Assembly: GCF_014839805.1 (NCBI RefSeq)
Contig: NC_051141.1
Location: forward strand, 13,834,777 to 13,898,776
DNA: 64,000 nt
Source: Manduca sexta
Lineage: Eukaryota; Arthropoda; Insecta; Lepidoptera; Sphingidae
Reading direction: 5' to 3'
Both the position numbers and the translations under genes were made by a program. The notes under the pieces were generated by a model. It searched no databases, had not been told where the DNA came from, and was given only the letters and a program-made list of their open reading frames with translations. Positions 25,101 to 40,100 of the stretch are shown piece by piece (position 1 is the first letter of the stretch; each line of letters opens with the position of its first letter).

Positions 25101-28100
25101 CTTCGCCCTGCAGAGCACGTTGACGTTCTCACCTACCCTGAAAGGCCTCCGGGGCTGATCGATGGACACTTTAGACGCCGAACCTTCGTCACGGGGACCT
25201 ACAATTTTTCCACAACTATGTTTTAGACATTTCTTTTACTTTTATGTTATCGGTCGGTGTGACTTTTAAACGCAAGCGCATCGCGTTGACTGTTACCTTT
25301 TATACTAAGCACCCAAGCACATGTAATGAAATAGCAATAATATAAGGACTTCCACGTCAAAGTGCTAAATCCGACGTTGGAAGAAAACTTTCATATTTTT
25401 TAGTGCTGACCTTGTATGTATTATAAATACGTACTTAGATGAGAAAATAAAGTTATTTCATAATATTTTAGAACAAATAGTTTTTTTTTTCAACAGTTGG
25501 GTACTACTGATCTTACTTAAATATTGGGACCATGATCTTCGTGTTATACAGATAATAGTATATTTTATATATTTGACTAGGTACGTTATAAATTTACGTG
25601 CTCTTTGATAATAAAATCTCGAAAATATAAACAAAACAGTTATAATAAATAATATAATAATAAAAATTCTAATATATTTTTATCTACAAAAACTTAAACA
25701 AATAGCCCTCGTTTTGTAATAGCAACCCTATCGTTTTTCTTACAACCTCCACAGATACTCGTTTTTTGATTACCATTTTTGTATCATAAGCTTTACGGCA
25801 CAATCTGCACACTACGCTATACGCTAGATCCGAACAAATAAGGCTCGAAATAGAAAAAATAAAATAAGGTTTTATTTGTGCTTTGAATGAGATGTACGTT
25901 TTGATACATTCGTGCAAAGGCGCATTTCCTGGCAGATTGGACGCCATAACCACCAGCAGGTTAAACGGCTGCGGAACCAGTATAGCGTAAATGTATACAG
26001 GCCATAACAATAAAGGTTATGATCAAGAGAGTAATCAGGTTTTCACATTACATAATACTAAGCTATATGTATTAAGGTACATACTTAAGAGTAATAAAAT
26101 AAATAAATTATAAAGCAACGCACGTGTAAAATTATACTAACTAAAGCGATTACAATCTACTCACAAAACCGCCACCTAAAAAAATACTTTCTACGACCTA
26201 CTCAGACCATCTCAAGTTCATTTTTGAGATATGAGACAATGAATTTGTGTAAATAAATCGTTGTATAGGGAAATTAAAATACCGTCCTTAGGGTGATATT
26301 GATTTAAAATATTTAAGTGTGGTTTGCTTTTTCATATAATTTCGTGGGTATATTTTTATTGTTACAACTTTAATTAGTATTCTGGTATCTCCATCTTTAG
26401 AAAATTAATTATTCATCTAAAAATTATAATATTGATACGTAAAATTTTCCGAAAACACATACACGCATTTGGCAAAAACTGAGTGCTCTGGTTGCGCCTC
26501 TGCATAATAATAGAATAAATGCGTGATGTGTGTTTGTTTGTTTGTAAATTTTATACTATTAGTATAGACTCCGAAGCCAAAGTAGCGCTAAAAATAGATG
26601 AAGAATTTATATTGTAATATTTTTTTTATAATTATATCCATCATATAACAATAACATATTGATAAAAGAGGAAGTCGAGATGTACGCGTAATTTGTATCA
26701 TCTATCAAAACTGCCCTAAATGACGATATGCAATATTTATTTATATTACAATAAGAGATAGTCTGTGTAGGAGTATTCTCCCTAGTATTGGAAGTGTTAA
26801 CAAATATTTACCCGTTTCTATTATTAGATTGTAGTACATACATACTGGTTTTACTTATAATTAGACAAAAACTGGGAAGATATTTGTTAATATTTCTAAT
26901 TTACAGTAATGGATACACTGCAGGAGAGTCATGCAAATACGAAGCAAAAAATTAGCACAAACTACAGCACAAACGTTACAAACACTACATAATCAGGTTT
27001 ATTATGTAATCTAAAATCTATGTAAAATGTAAATAGAAAAAAAAACCAAACGCTGAGACAAACTCCTTCTTTTACCAACAATAAACACGTCCATATATGT
27101 GAGCCATAAGTTAATACTTTCTAAATAGTGCTAAAAAATTGCATGTTAAAAGACAATTTAGTAATTTCTGTAATCATACAAAATACTGGTTGGGTGTTTT
27201 GTGCGTTCTAATGTAGATGTGTTTACTTTTAAATATTGTGACATATAAAACTAACCTTACTGTAACAAGGTAGATGAGGACAAAAACCCAACTTTATTTA
27301 GAATGTAAAATTCACACACATAATGGTGGTAATAAGAATTATTTTAATATTGACAGCACATTTAATGATATTATTAATAATGTATAAAAATAACAACGTA
27401 ATCTACATCTTTAAAATAGGTATTCTACCTTTTCAGAAACAAGTCATTTGGGCTTTATTCAAATATACCGGTGTATTATAGCCCGCTAATCAGAAATTCT
27501 GATGGAACTGTTTGAAATACTATCCAACATTGAACAAGTACACAATATGTGTCTATTGTGTCATTCGACCTCATTCGTGGTCATGTAAACATAATTTTTC
27601 ACAACAACGTATTTATAAAAGCAAAATAGTATAAAAGCAATGTAGTAAAGATAAAGCATATTATTAAGGAGCACCGTCATTCAAGATATAGAGAAAATGG
27701 TGGCGAGCGTGGAACAAATGGTATTTATCACCAGCTCTTTGTGCATACAATTACAATAATTGAAATAATGTAACTGACATTTTCTAAAACTGGGCCATAC
27801 TGGGATTTTACACCTCACCTACCTTATAATCCAACCAGGTGTAATATTGTTTTTTTTAAAGACCTGCAAGTTTTAACTTTGACAAACATAAAAAAAAATT
27901 CCTAAACTTCAGTTTCAACAAAATTGTCTTTCTTTCCCGAAACTTTTGTATCTCAGCAGGCTCATAGATTTGGACATGGGCTAATCCAACCGAGGCACAT
28001 TGAACAAGGCCCCCCAAACAAATACCCGCCACACACCCGGAGCCCGATTTACCGGTGGCGGGGATGTAATTATCGATGAACTCCCAGTCCCCGTCGGCAT

Positions 28101-31100
28101 AACGTCCCTGCCGGTTGAGGCATGTGTACTCGTCGCTGTTATCTCTACAGTCTTGGAAATCGTCGCACAGAAGCGCTTCGTCTATGCAACCGCTTGAGTC
28201 ATAGCAACGGAACTCGTTGTCCAAGCACTCAATACCTTTGCGAGCGAAAAATTTCATCAACTTACATTGTAATTTTAGTCTTTCAGATTTATTTTAATAT
28301 AGTCTCGGTCACATAGAAGTCGCCTGAATGACTGTTTTACAGTTTGCTTGGGTTGTGTCTACTGTTTTTGATTTCAGGACGTCACCACATCAACAGGACA
28401 AATGTTGAAAAGTGACTTAGCTTTGTTTTTTTTTATATTTAATTAATTTTCTTATGAAAATCGTACTCTATATCTATGTGTTAACGACCAAAGAAAATGA
28501 TACACTAAAGGAGTCCTACTTTATTCAACCCGAACACCTAAAGGTATACATGAAACATGTACTAGGATAAACTACGTAGAAGTAAAAATTATTAACAAAC
28601 GTATTGCAATATAGAAATTTAATTGCAAGCATTTCGGGGTTATTGAATTAGCATTGTTAAGCACAGAAGAGAGGTCCTAACGCCTGAAACTTGAAGCTAC
28701 TCAATGCACAACTGACCCTCTATATGCAGGTTGATGTAATTGCTACTGCGTCGTCCGTACTGATCGCGGATGGTGCATACGTAGTGGCCGCTGTCCGACT
28801 TTTGTGCCAGTTTGATGAATAGCGAGCCGTCGGTTTTCTGTCGCGAGCGAGGTACCGGCCGCCCGTCCTTGGTCCACTGTACGTGCGCGCTCGGCCGCGT
28901 CACGTTACAGCTCAGGTGGACCGCCGCCCCGGAGTGCGCGTACTGTTCGTTATCGTGCGACTGCGACGACGTCCGATCGCTCTCCTCTAACAACGTTCAT
29001 TTATCATGCAATACTCACAAGCGTTTACATTTGCACTAGATCTGTATCTGTGCTCTTGTGTGTGTGCTCGCCGACAAATAACAGGTGCCTTACAAGTGCG
29101 ACCTGTACAGTCTTGTGTGTAAGCGAAAAATTATAACACCCAGCACGAAACATCGTTTTTTACCGATATCGATTGTAAGCCGATTCTATGAATATTATAT
29201 TTGGTATATAATTATTGAGGCAAATTTCACAAAGTCGATATCGATAAAATTTACTTGCTAGCTCTCACCTAGCACGACGAAAAGTGTTTTTGTACTGTTA
29301 ACTACGTGCTTGACGTCGATTAAATATAAAACAAAATTATGACCGCTACATACCGGTTACGACGACTTCAGCGATGGCACTGATGTTGGCGTACTTGTTG
29401 CGCGCGAAACATTCGTATTTTCCGGCGTCTTCAATTTCAATTCGGTGGAAAATTAAAGTAGACCCTCGAATTTCAACTCGGCTGTAAAGAAGTAGAATAA
29501 CTTTAATAATATGAAAAAGCAACGGATCGCATTCATGTGATGATGATACTGATTAATTACAGTAAGTAGCGGACGTCAATTTTGATTGACAAAATATTTT
29601 TAATGAATCGAGTAACCGAGCAGTTTAAAGCATGTTATAGATATCTATTGTAATCTAAAGCTTAGGTAGAAGTAATAAAAAGACGATCGTAACTAGGTCA
29701 GAAGATGTACGAGTGCTAATCTCATCGTTGTCTGCGACTTTAAACGTGTTTAGGACTATGGGGCCGTTGTTTCAGCCATGGCCATGTAATCTTATAAGTC
29801 TTATTACACTAGACAAGCACGTTCGCCTCGTTGTGAAATCGCTTGCAATTTGCCGGTATGATTAGAGCCATAACAACACAATCACGGATAGTACAACGGT
29901 CCCTAAGTCGACTGGAAATAATGTTGAATAGTTCATACTTGGACGGTGATCTGTGGTACGGATTCCACACTACTTCCAAGATGTTGTCTCCTTCCACCAC
30001 ACACTCGACCGTGGGCGACTGTCCGGGCCGCACGATCTGTGTCTGTGGGCGCAGTGTGATCCTCGGCGCCCCTATCACCACCAGGCTGGTGTACACTGCC
30101 TTCACCACAGCGCCTGTGTACGGGTCCACCAGGTTGCATACGTATTTACCCGAATCGCTGGTCGATACCTGTAAAAAATATCATTTTAATCGAACGATCT
30201 TTATCGAATTTAGTAGTTCATTAATTTTTTTTGCTTGCTGTTCGTATTTTTGATAGTTGCGTTGAAAGCTTCCTAGTCACACCCGCTCAAAATCACTTTA
30301 TGGTTGTATCACAATTTGTACATTTGTAAAATTTTTAACCGCCTTCAAAAAATCAAAGAAGTTCTCATTTCGACGTTTAAGAACTCAGCCATTGTTTAAA
30401 CAATTTTAAATTTTCTTTTTATTTGTAAAGATATACTTCCAGATTGTCCCCAAAGAAATATTTTAAAAATAGGTGCAATAGTTTGGTTTTTAAACCGAAA
30501 CAACTTGAATAAATATGCCATTCAAATAAATTAAATTCAAGCACTATGGGCATAACATGTTATCCACAAATTGTTAAGTAACATGAAGCACTCACGTTGT
30601 AAATGAGGAGTGTGGACCCTCTCTTTACAGCGTTACGCTGCATCGGCCTATCTGCTCTGTCCCACCTCGCTTCGAGACCACCAGTCACGTTGCATCTGTA
30701 CAAAACAACACGCACATATTTCATCAATCAAGTAATTATTAGATTTTTTAAGACACATCAAGGATTTATATTATTATTCCTTTGATAAACAATATTTTAA
30801 AATTATATTTGAATTAATATCAGCCCTGTATTATATACTTGCCCACTGCTGAGCACGGGCCTCCTCTACTACTGAGAGGGATTAGGCCTTAGTCCACCAC
30901 GCTGGTCTAGTGCGGATTGGTAGACTTCACACACCTTCGAAATTCCTATAGAGAAACTTCTCAGATGTGCAGGTTTCCTCACGATGTTTTCCTTCACCGT
31001 TAAAGCGAACGATAAATTCACAAAGAATACACACATGATTTTTTTAGAAAAGTCAGAGGTGTGTGCCCTTGGGATTTGAACCTGCGGACATTCGTCTCGG

Positions 31101-34100
31101 CAGACCGTTCCATACCCAACTAGGCTATCGTCGCTTCATATTATTTTATTTATTTATATTTGAATTGGTTTTCGTATCGATTAGCCTGACATCGACTCCA
31201 GGAAATAACTATTGGAATTATTAAATACATTAAATCAATACTCTATTTCGATGTTTCCATAATACAATAATAATAAATATGATTGATGGCTTTCCAGAAG
31301 GAAAACTTGTATAGGTAATATGTCTTGTACTTTTTACTCGTAAATGTAACTGAAGCGTCTTACATGATGGTGACTTCGCGCTGGCCATCGAGGGCGACCA
31401 AGTCACTTGGATTCTGTTCGAACTCTGGAGGTTGGGGTCTTCCAGATGGGTCGTACTCGTTATCACCGCTGCCGCCCAAATCTTTGAAAACGATGTATTC
31501 AGGTTAATGTCTCCGTAAGTTATTAATTTTTAATATCTGTTTCACTTACATAGTATCTGTTTACAGCAAATGAACTCATGATATACATTATTTTTATAGA
31601 TTCTCGAGTATGGACATTATATTTTTAAGATTCCACAACGTAAACTTTGTAATTTTTTTTTATTTGCTTTGTTATACGTTTTCGTTAATTGAATAACGGC
31701 TAATAGTTATTACAATCGTTAAATTCGGGTCAATGATAAGAATAAAATAATGAAATAAGTTAGTTTAAACAACCAAACCTTCTTTTTGGTCCCTTTTCCA
31801 TTGAACCGAAGGTTGGGATTGTTAAAACCGCAGTACTATATAAATATGATTGCTACGGAGGACAGTGGACCATTATTATTTCCATATCCTTATTATTATA
31901 TATAATTCTATTTAATTTCGTCACAGGATAATAACCGATTAGTATTTCTCGAAATACGGCGAGCACTGTTGCTCCTGGTTTACGCAAGTTGCAGTGGGCG
32001 TGAGGGAGAAAAGTCTAAAAAATAATTACCAATGTCGGGGTATCCTCCGTCTCCTCTGTCAACGATCAGGCGGAACTGTTCCTGCGTGGTGCCGGCAGCG
32101 GAAGTTGCGGTGCAAGTATAGATGCCCTCGTCTCGTTGGCTGGCGGACGCGACGCGCAACACCGCGATGCCCGGTGAAGGACGCACGATTTCAATCATGT
32201 CCGTGCCCGCTGTACAAATTACCATATCCATTTATTGGCTATAATATTAATGCGAAAAGCTTGGAAGGGGTAGGCAGAGAGTGCAACTAGGGCACCCAAT
32301 TTTCGCCGTAATTTTCCATCCCATGATTTTAAAGGGGGCAATGCAATCGGCATAAAGAATAATACAACATCTTCAGGGGCCTTATTCTCTATCCCGCACG
32401 TTATTTTAACAGTGCGTAACAAGCACGTAACACAACGCGTCATGTTTAGGACTATAGAAATTTGACTTACAGAATACCATTCCACGCACATTTCTCGGAG
32501 ATAACATGACACGGCCGCGTTACGCGTTTACACTATCATACAGAATAAGGGCCCAGTATTAGGTATTGTTACGCGGTAATTAGACATTTATATCACGCCA
32601 GAACATTTATAATTGCCCTGTTAAATATTGCAAGTCTTGTTAAAACTCTGCCTGAAAAAATGAGCTAAACTAACAAGTTCTATAAAGGTAGAAGCAAAGC
32701 ATCTGCTGTCAAAGGATATATCACTTACTTTTAATCGACACCATAGGCTCTGGGTATCCATTGGCGCGGCATTCGAATACGGCGGGTTCACCGACTCTTA
32801 TCTCCTGATGGTTGCTCGGTGTGATTGTAATCTCCGGTGGGGACCGTACTTTGATTATAGCGCTCGCGCTCGCTGTGCCGGCCACGTTGGTCGCTGAACA
32901 CGTGTACTCGCCTTCGTCGTTTACATCAACATACTCAAATCTGTTAAAATAATATGATTAGTTAACGTGCAATTATTGTCGAAACGGTTAAACAATTTAA
33001 TATTTATACTAGTCTGGTGTAAGTGCTAATGGAATGACTTATAAATAATTATATATAGAAGACACTTCTACTGGATCTATTTAAGTATAGTTTCAGACTT
33101 ATTTTCAATCACATACAATGGTCTATCTTCTCAAAACATAACGTTTAAGATTTTCAATATGATACTCACACTAGATTGTTCGGTCGGATGTGTGTGTGTG
33201 GTGATAGTGCCCTGTTGCTACCTCCACGAGCCCAGGTGAGTGCTGGTTCTGGAATGCCACCAGTGGTTCGGCAGTGGAATTCGAACTGACTTCCTATAGG
33301 CACTGACTGCTCACCTTGCGGCCAGATCTCTACTCGTGGCGCCTCACGTCCTGAACAAATACATGTTGAATATCAGCCCTGTATTATATACTGTCCCACT
33401 GTTGGGCTCGGGCCTCCTCTACTACTGAGAGGGATTAGGCCTTAGTCCACCACGCTAGCCCATTGCGATTTGGCGATTTCACACACCCTCGAAAATTCCT
33501 ATAGAGAATTTCTAAGGTATGCAGGTATCCTCACAATGTTTTTCTTCACCGTTAAATCAAGCGATAATTCACAAAGAATACATACATAATTTGGTTAATA
33601 TTATGATAGGATTTTACTTCAATTGGCGATCAGATAAACAAAGCTAAAGAAAACCAAAGACAACTATGACATTGCCAACACTATGCTTTAGGCACGCTGT
33701 TCTCATTGTATTGTTTATGAATAGTATCTAGTAAAGTTTCTAATGAGTTTCATTTTGGAAAACTGGACTGATCTAGCCTATCACAAGAGTAAAAAAAAAT
33801 AGGTAGCTACAGTTTTCATGTAGGGCTTTCCATAATATTATAATAACATGCCTAATAATACTCTGCCGATTTGAAAAAATAATGGAATAAAAAAATTAAA
33901 AACGAATAACTTACTCTCAATTTCGACTGCCACGTAGATAGAGGCTACCGGAGCGTTGTCGACCAAACCTTCGCACAGGTAGTATCCTTGGTCCTCATCT
34001 TGTGCGTTGCTCACAATAAGCGTGTTGCCTCGTTGGCTAATTCTCGGTCCGAATTCACCACCGTTCTGTCAAACACATTTGTCAAATCGATGTTTCAATT

Positions 34101-37100
34101 GATGTTACATGAGACGATTTATGGCAAATTAAAACTTGACTAATAACGTTTTTTTAAACGACTAAAATATTATGTTACAAATTTTATTAATGCTCTATTA
34201 AAAATGCTTGAGAGCGTGACTTGGTCAAAGCGTGAAACTGGCTCCAAGCAATCAAAATAAGTCATTAATTGTAAGAACGTCAATAAAAGAATATTTTTGT
34301 TGGAAACCAGCTTTTGATAGTCCTGCTGGATAGTTATATTTTCTCGGGGCTAAAATGTTATTTTAAGTTAGACCTATACATCGATGAAAAGTGCATTCAA
34401 TTGTATGCTGTAGTTTTTGAATGCTGCGTACACATTCAGACACAAAAATTCTAAAAACTGCGGTTTTGACTTATGTTGCTCTAATAAAGACCCCCCACGG
34501 TAGTTTTCCTCAAAATATAGACACTGGCATCTAATAAGTTTATTATATGTAAAGATATCCAAACGATATCGATCTAAAAAATAATGGTGCAACGCAGTGA
34601 TGACCTAAAGTAAAACGTAATTGCTGTTTTACTATCTATAGGAAATATTGATGAAACAGAATATTCTGGATTAGTGTCAAACGCATGTTAATTATGCTCG
34701 TGATCGCGATTCTTTCATAATGTAGCGGTAGGATATATGTATCCGACTGAATAGCGACCACCGTACTCTAGGTGAAAAACCCGTCATAGAAGCTCAAGAT
34801 CATGGTCTGTTTCGAAATCGGCATGCGTATATCCGATTGCAAGCAGGCCGGCATAATTCTATCGATTCCCAAGGAGTAATCATCTCTCAGTTTGCCGTGC
34901 TCGCATAAAAACACCTTATCTTTATTACGATATAATCTATTAATATGCTCACCCTGCTCCACCTGATGAATGGTAGTGGGTAGCCCATCGGGTTACAATC
35001 GATAGTGCCGGTCTCTCCGGTCGGTATTATGATTCGATCCACGGACACAGTGATGTTCGATACGTCGGCCGGCGAGGGTGTGCCTGCACGCTCCACCTTC
35101 ACCACGATCTGAGCCGGTACGACGCCAGGGGACGCACTCTGGCACAGATACACTCCTTGATCGTCCAGGCGAGCATAATCGATGTACAGAACACCGTTCT
35201 GCGAGCGGATGTTTTCAGATAGAGGATATCCGTCTTGTCTGCAATATAGTGCACAAATTAGTATGTATAGAAAGGTATGTGCATATTGCCATCTTATCGC
35301 ATTGAACTCACCTAACCCAGTCGATAGAGTCGGCGGGAATTAATTGAGTTCCGGTACAGACTACTGTAGAACCCTGGCCTTCAGACAAGGTCAGAGACGG
35401 TGGCGTGATAGTGAGCCGCTCTTGGGTAGGCCTCGAAGGTCTTGGCCTTATGCTTATGATGGCTGTGCGATCTACAGACCCAAGGGTGTTGGAAGCTATG
35501 CATCTGTAATACAATAATATTGATCAAAGTCACCTACTTTGTTTCGATAAAAATTATGTAATAATTATTGCACAGTGTCGACCATTTGTTATTGGAGTCT
35601 TGGGTAACAACGTTACCTGTATTCGCCGGAGTCTTCTTCCCGGGCGCTTTCAATAATGAATAGTTCGTCGAAGTATTGTGCGGAAGCGGGCAGAGGGCGG
35701 TTCGAGGCCCGCTGCCAGCTGATGCTGGGCGCCGGGTTGCCGCGCACGAGGCACTCCAGCTGGATCCTATCTCCCACGTAGTAGTCATTGACCGCCGGCC
35801 TGATCTCCGCCACTGGCATGGTCATGTCGTTTCCTATCCCAACAACAGTAATTCAGATTCACAAACGCAACAAAGTTTATATGACTAGGTATGTTGTTCA
35901 ATACGTAGAATAAATTATAGGATTTGATTTAGTTATTAAATCATCTAATAGGAATAACAAAATTAGGAAAACAGCACAGGAATGATTCATATTGCTTGCA
36001 ATATTTGCATTATAGCATATATTGTTATGTTATAGTTTCGTTTAAGTAAATTTATACATTGAAATTTGAACAACTGCCCTATGAACCAATTGGGAACTAA
36101 AATAAGGCCGCTTGAACACTGTGCGTTCCGTTTTCGAATAATTAATAGTGAAGCCATAGAAAGTGTGTGTTAAAATGAATGGGAATTACAAAACAAATTT
36201 ATTTTCTGACGTACAGTATAGTCTTATTATTAAAAATGTTTATTTTAAAGAAGTACTTAATTGTTAACTTACTCTATAAGTTACTTGGTGCATTTTTTTA
36301 CTATTCGTGCTAGGCGTACTGAATATGAATTTGAGTGGACAAATATAATATTATGTTATATGGTTTACCTTTCGCGTAGAATACCCATTTCGGTACAACT
36401 GTTCCGGTAATTAAAGCATGAAAAAATGTTTCATTTATTTACTTATTTATATATTACACAGGTATCCAACGAGATTATTTGAATATTCGTGTACACACAT
36501 ACCTGGCACTTTGAGAGTGGCGATGGCCTGAGCAGTGGACACTCCATCGTTGGTCTCGCACACATATTGACCGCTGTCGGAGATCTGCAGGTTGGTGATG
36601 AGAAGCAGACCGGCCAGTTCATCAACAGTACTCCTGCCGAGCGGCAGCTGTCCTGCAACCTTGGACCACTTGACGCGGAGCGGGTTCCTCGTCATTCTAC
36701 TGTAGGCTTCGCACGTGAAGTTCACGCTGGAGCCGACTTCTTGAATCTTTATGGTCGGGCTGGTGATGGTGACCACCACCGTGGTTTGTGGCACTGGTGG
36801 TCGCGGTTCAGGGGTCACAGATGAAGAACCACCTATCAATACGAAACCAGGATAAGCTTTGTGCACACACAGGGTCATACCATTACCGTTTCATATGAAG
36901 AGCCCAGTCCCTTATATGCTTAATTATGATTGCAGTACGACAAATAAGTCATAACCTGTTAGTATAGCTATTCGTACAGCGAAAAATATATTTGCTTTAT
37001 CAAATTGTTTAAACATGATTGATTTGTGAATGTTACTCTCGGCACGTATGAGCGCTCAATAATATCGGCTGTCGAATAGTTGTCTCGATATGCCTTCCTA

Positions 37101-40100
37101 GAATGTACAGAAACACCAGTATGTGGTAATTTCCCCGTCACACATCGACTTATATACAATCGTTGCAACATTATACATTCAGAGCCGAAACGCCTCAGTC
37201 GTTTAGTTAACCGCCCATGAGCGCCTACTCTAAACGTTACTAAATACCAAAAAAAGATGTACAATAAAAAAATAAATAAAAAAACAAACAAAGAGAAAAT
37301 GCTAAAATTAGACATATAAGAGGACTCAACATAATATAACATACAATTAATATGAACTTACACGCACGTACACACTTCGCGTACGTAGACAAACAATATT
37401 GTTACACTGCATGATTTCGCATAAATTAAATGACAGAGGATTAAGGACAAGATGAGGGATTACTAGAACACATAATATATCTAAGGGGTAGCACACATAA
37501 TTTGGTTCTGATGATATCTCCATGGCATTGTGAACAGATGAAACACTGGACAACGAAGCTGCCCGACGCAGGGCGTGACTACCTGGCTCAGGCAAGCTGG
37601 TCGTCAGAATGCCGAGCGTGAATCCGTTCTGCGTGACAGTGTGGCACTCGTATATCTCGCCTTGATTGTTAGTGTCCCACACAGTGTGCCACACGTGTTT
37701 GCCGTGCCATCCGTCTTTGTGGAGCGTCGATTCGTTAATAAACTTTGGGGGCCACTGTTCATGCCCCTCGTGGTAAAACTTTATGATGAGAGGTTCGGGC
37801 GCGCGATACTTGCACGTGAAGGTGACGCTTTTACATCGTGTGCATTTCGTGCTGTCATCGATGATTGTCGGATGGAGTTCCATGACTAAGCCTAAAGTCG
37901 TTTCATAAAGGTACCGGTTAGATACTATAACATGCATAAGTCTAGGTCACCTAACGACTACAGCGTTAACAATTAATATACAAACAAGTCTTGGTATATC
38001 AAAAACCACTTCGTGCACGATAGATTACATAATTATAAAACAAATGGTTAGTATGGGCAGCTTTTTCTTTAGTAATTTGTTTTGTTACATAACATCAGAT
38101 ATAAAATTAATCTGATCTAATTGTTTTTAATCTGCTTATACTAAATAATACTCTTGTTACATAACAATACTATAAATATTTTTTTTAAAAATATAAAGAT
38201 GGAGCCGCATCAGACGGAACTGTACTGGCAGGGGTCGTGACGCGTCTCTACACTGCCGGATACACATCCGATCCGAAAATATCCTTAGCTAATATGTGTT
38301 TTCGATATCAAATCCAACGAATGCGGGAGCTAATAAGTCGGTCATAAATCCAACTACTTGCCTAGAGCGGAGCAGTCGGAGCCGGTGTACGGCGGGCGAC
38401 AGTTGCAGTACACCTGGCCGTAGTTGTCGAGCTGGCAGTCGTGTCCGTTGCACGGGCACTGTGTACAGAGGCCGTTGCTGTCCTTGTAGTAGTTCGGCGC
38501 GCAGATTTCGCAACTCGTGCCAGAGTATCCCGCAGGACACATACACACCTGTTCATAGGAATATTTGAGATAAAAATTGCAAAATTTGATTATGTATCTT
38601 TTATTGTCAAACCATAATGCTTAATGTAAAGAAAACATACGTTCCAATTAAAATAAGAAAATCTATAGTAAAACTCACCTCAACACCAATAGCAACAGGG
38701 AAGCTAGGATCGTAGTTCTGAGTGGCGGTATCCATGGAAACATCGGCGATGGCTGCGTATAAGATGTTGCGATTGACAGTGGCGCGCACCAACACCCGCC
38801 TGAGGTCCGCAAGCACTCGCATGAACGTGTGTCGGTCCACCGGCGACGCTGTGCCGAGGATCGTCCATTCGTGTTCGGTGAGCGGCACTTGATAGCTCTG
38901 AAAATTATTACCATTCATTGAATCCCTTCTAGTCGAATTTCAGCTACGGCAGCCGATCTCAACAGAGACCATCCAGGCACGCAGGAGATATTATAGTGCA
39001 CGAGAGTGCGCGCAATACACAGTTGCACTCTCTGTTCTTTCACTCTCATGGCTATCCGATATAACCGCCTATAAATCAGGATATTAATCGAATATAATCA
39101 GGCGCAGAATCATCGGCTTTACGTGCTTTCCGAGGCACAAAGGTATCACAACGATAACTTCTTGATCAGGGCTGCGACTGAGTAATTTTGAACATGGAAA
39201 AACACAGCCACCATAATTTTTGGCCCGACCCGGGATTCGAAACCAGGACCTCAGCACGGTAGTCGCACTCGTCCCGTGTACGCATTACAACTACACCATC
39301 GAGGCAGTCATAATTATTAGCACAATATAATGGAACATTAATACCAGCCTTGTATATATATTCCTGTCGCACCTTTAAAACACACACATATTATGTATTA
39401 TATCCAGTATTAGCACGGAGTCTTAACTTGTGCCAGGCAGAGGGAAATATCCTCATCACCAATTATACTGGACCAGATATAGCTTGCGAAATGATGGTGT
39501 GATAACTGCTGTTTACCTCTGAGCAGGGCAAAAAACATCAATTACGTAAAAAAAAATCACTTACTATAGAGCTGCCTGCATTGTAGCGTGTTGGGTTTGT
39601 CCAGAAGACGGAGGTATCTCTACCGGCGAGCACCACGTCCACGCCCGGCTCGGAGGAAGTCAGGTTGTCGGTGCTGTAGAACTCCTGCCGCAGCGACAAA
39701 CTTCCACCGTACGACAACACCCTATCCCCTGCAATGTGCAATCAACTTAGAGACATGTCCAAACACCATGTCATAGTAATTTCCAGATAGTCTACAAAAA
39801 CATGTAACGCGAAAATAACTTACGTCGCGGCGGTACATGTGCTCAGTTTGCGGTATGATGTCATATTTATCGTGTCATTTTAATATGTTCGTCAAAAATT
39901 GCGTGTATTCGTTTTACCCGTTGATGTATCCGACTCTATTTGTTTTGGGAATGGTAGGATATAATGAGTGAAGAGTCAGAAGGGAACTCACACTCGTGTC
40001 ATACATCTTCAAAATAATAAGAGGAAAGACATATAATGGGGATGTTCTAGAGCGACTGTGCCTGTGTGTTCCGGACAGATACGTGTGGAGACGGCGAAAG

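Larger units (their letters stand above)
25199..28052. other. Large trol intron (window exons 47-48)
   Basis: 2.85 kb, AT-rich. Apart from the open frame at 25684-26010 and a SINE tail at 26470-26550, nothing recognised. Confidence 0.5.

Noticed and set aside
31080..31136. tRNA gene on the minus strand
   Set aside because: A and B boxes are present but there is no cloverleaf with acceptor stem. The sequence continues into a SINE body also present at 33368.
30816..31136. MITE with inverted ends
   Set aside because: No terminal inverted repeats. The tRNA-like head and shared body identify a SINE.
39210..39316. tRNA gene on the minus strand
   Set aside because: Only tRNA-like promoter boxes, degraded stems and a SINE body.
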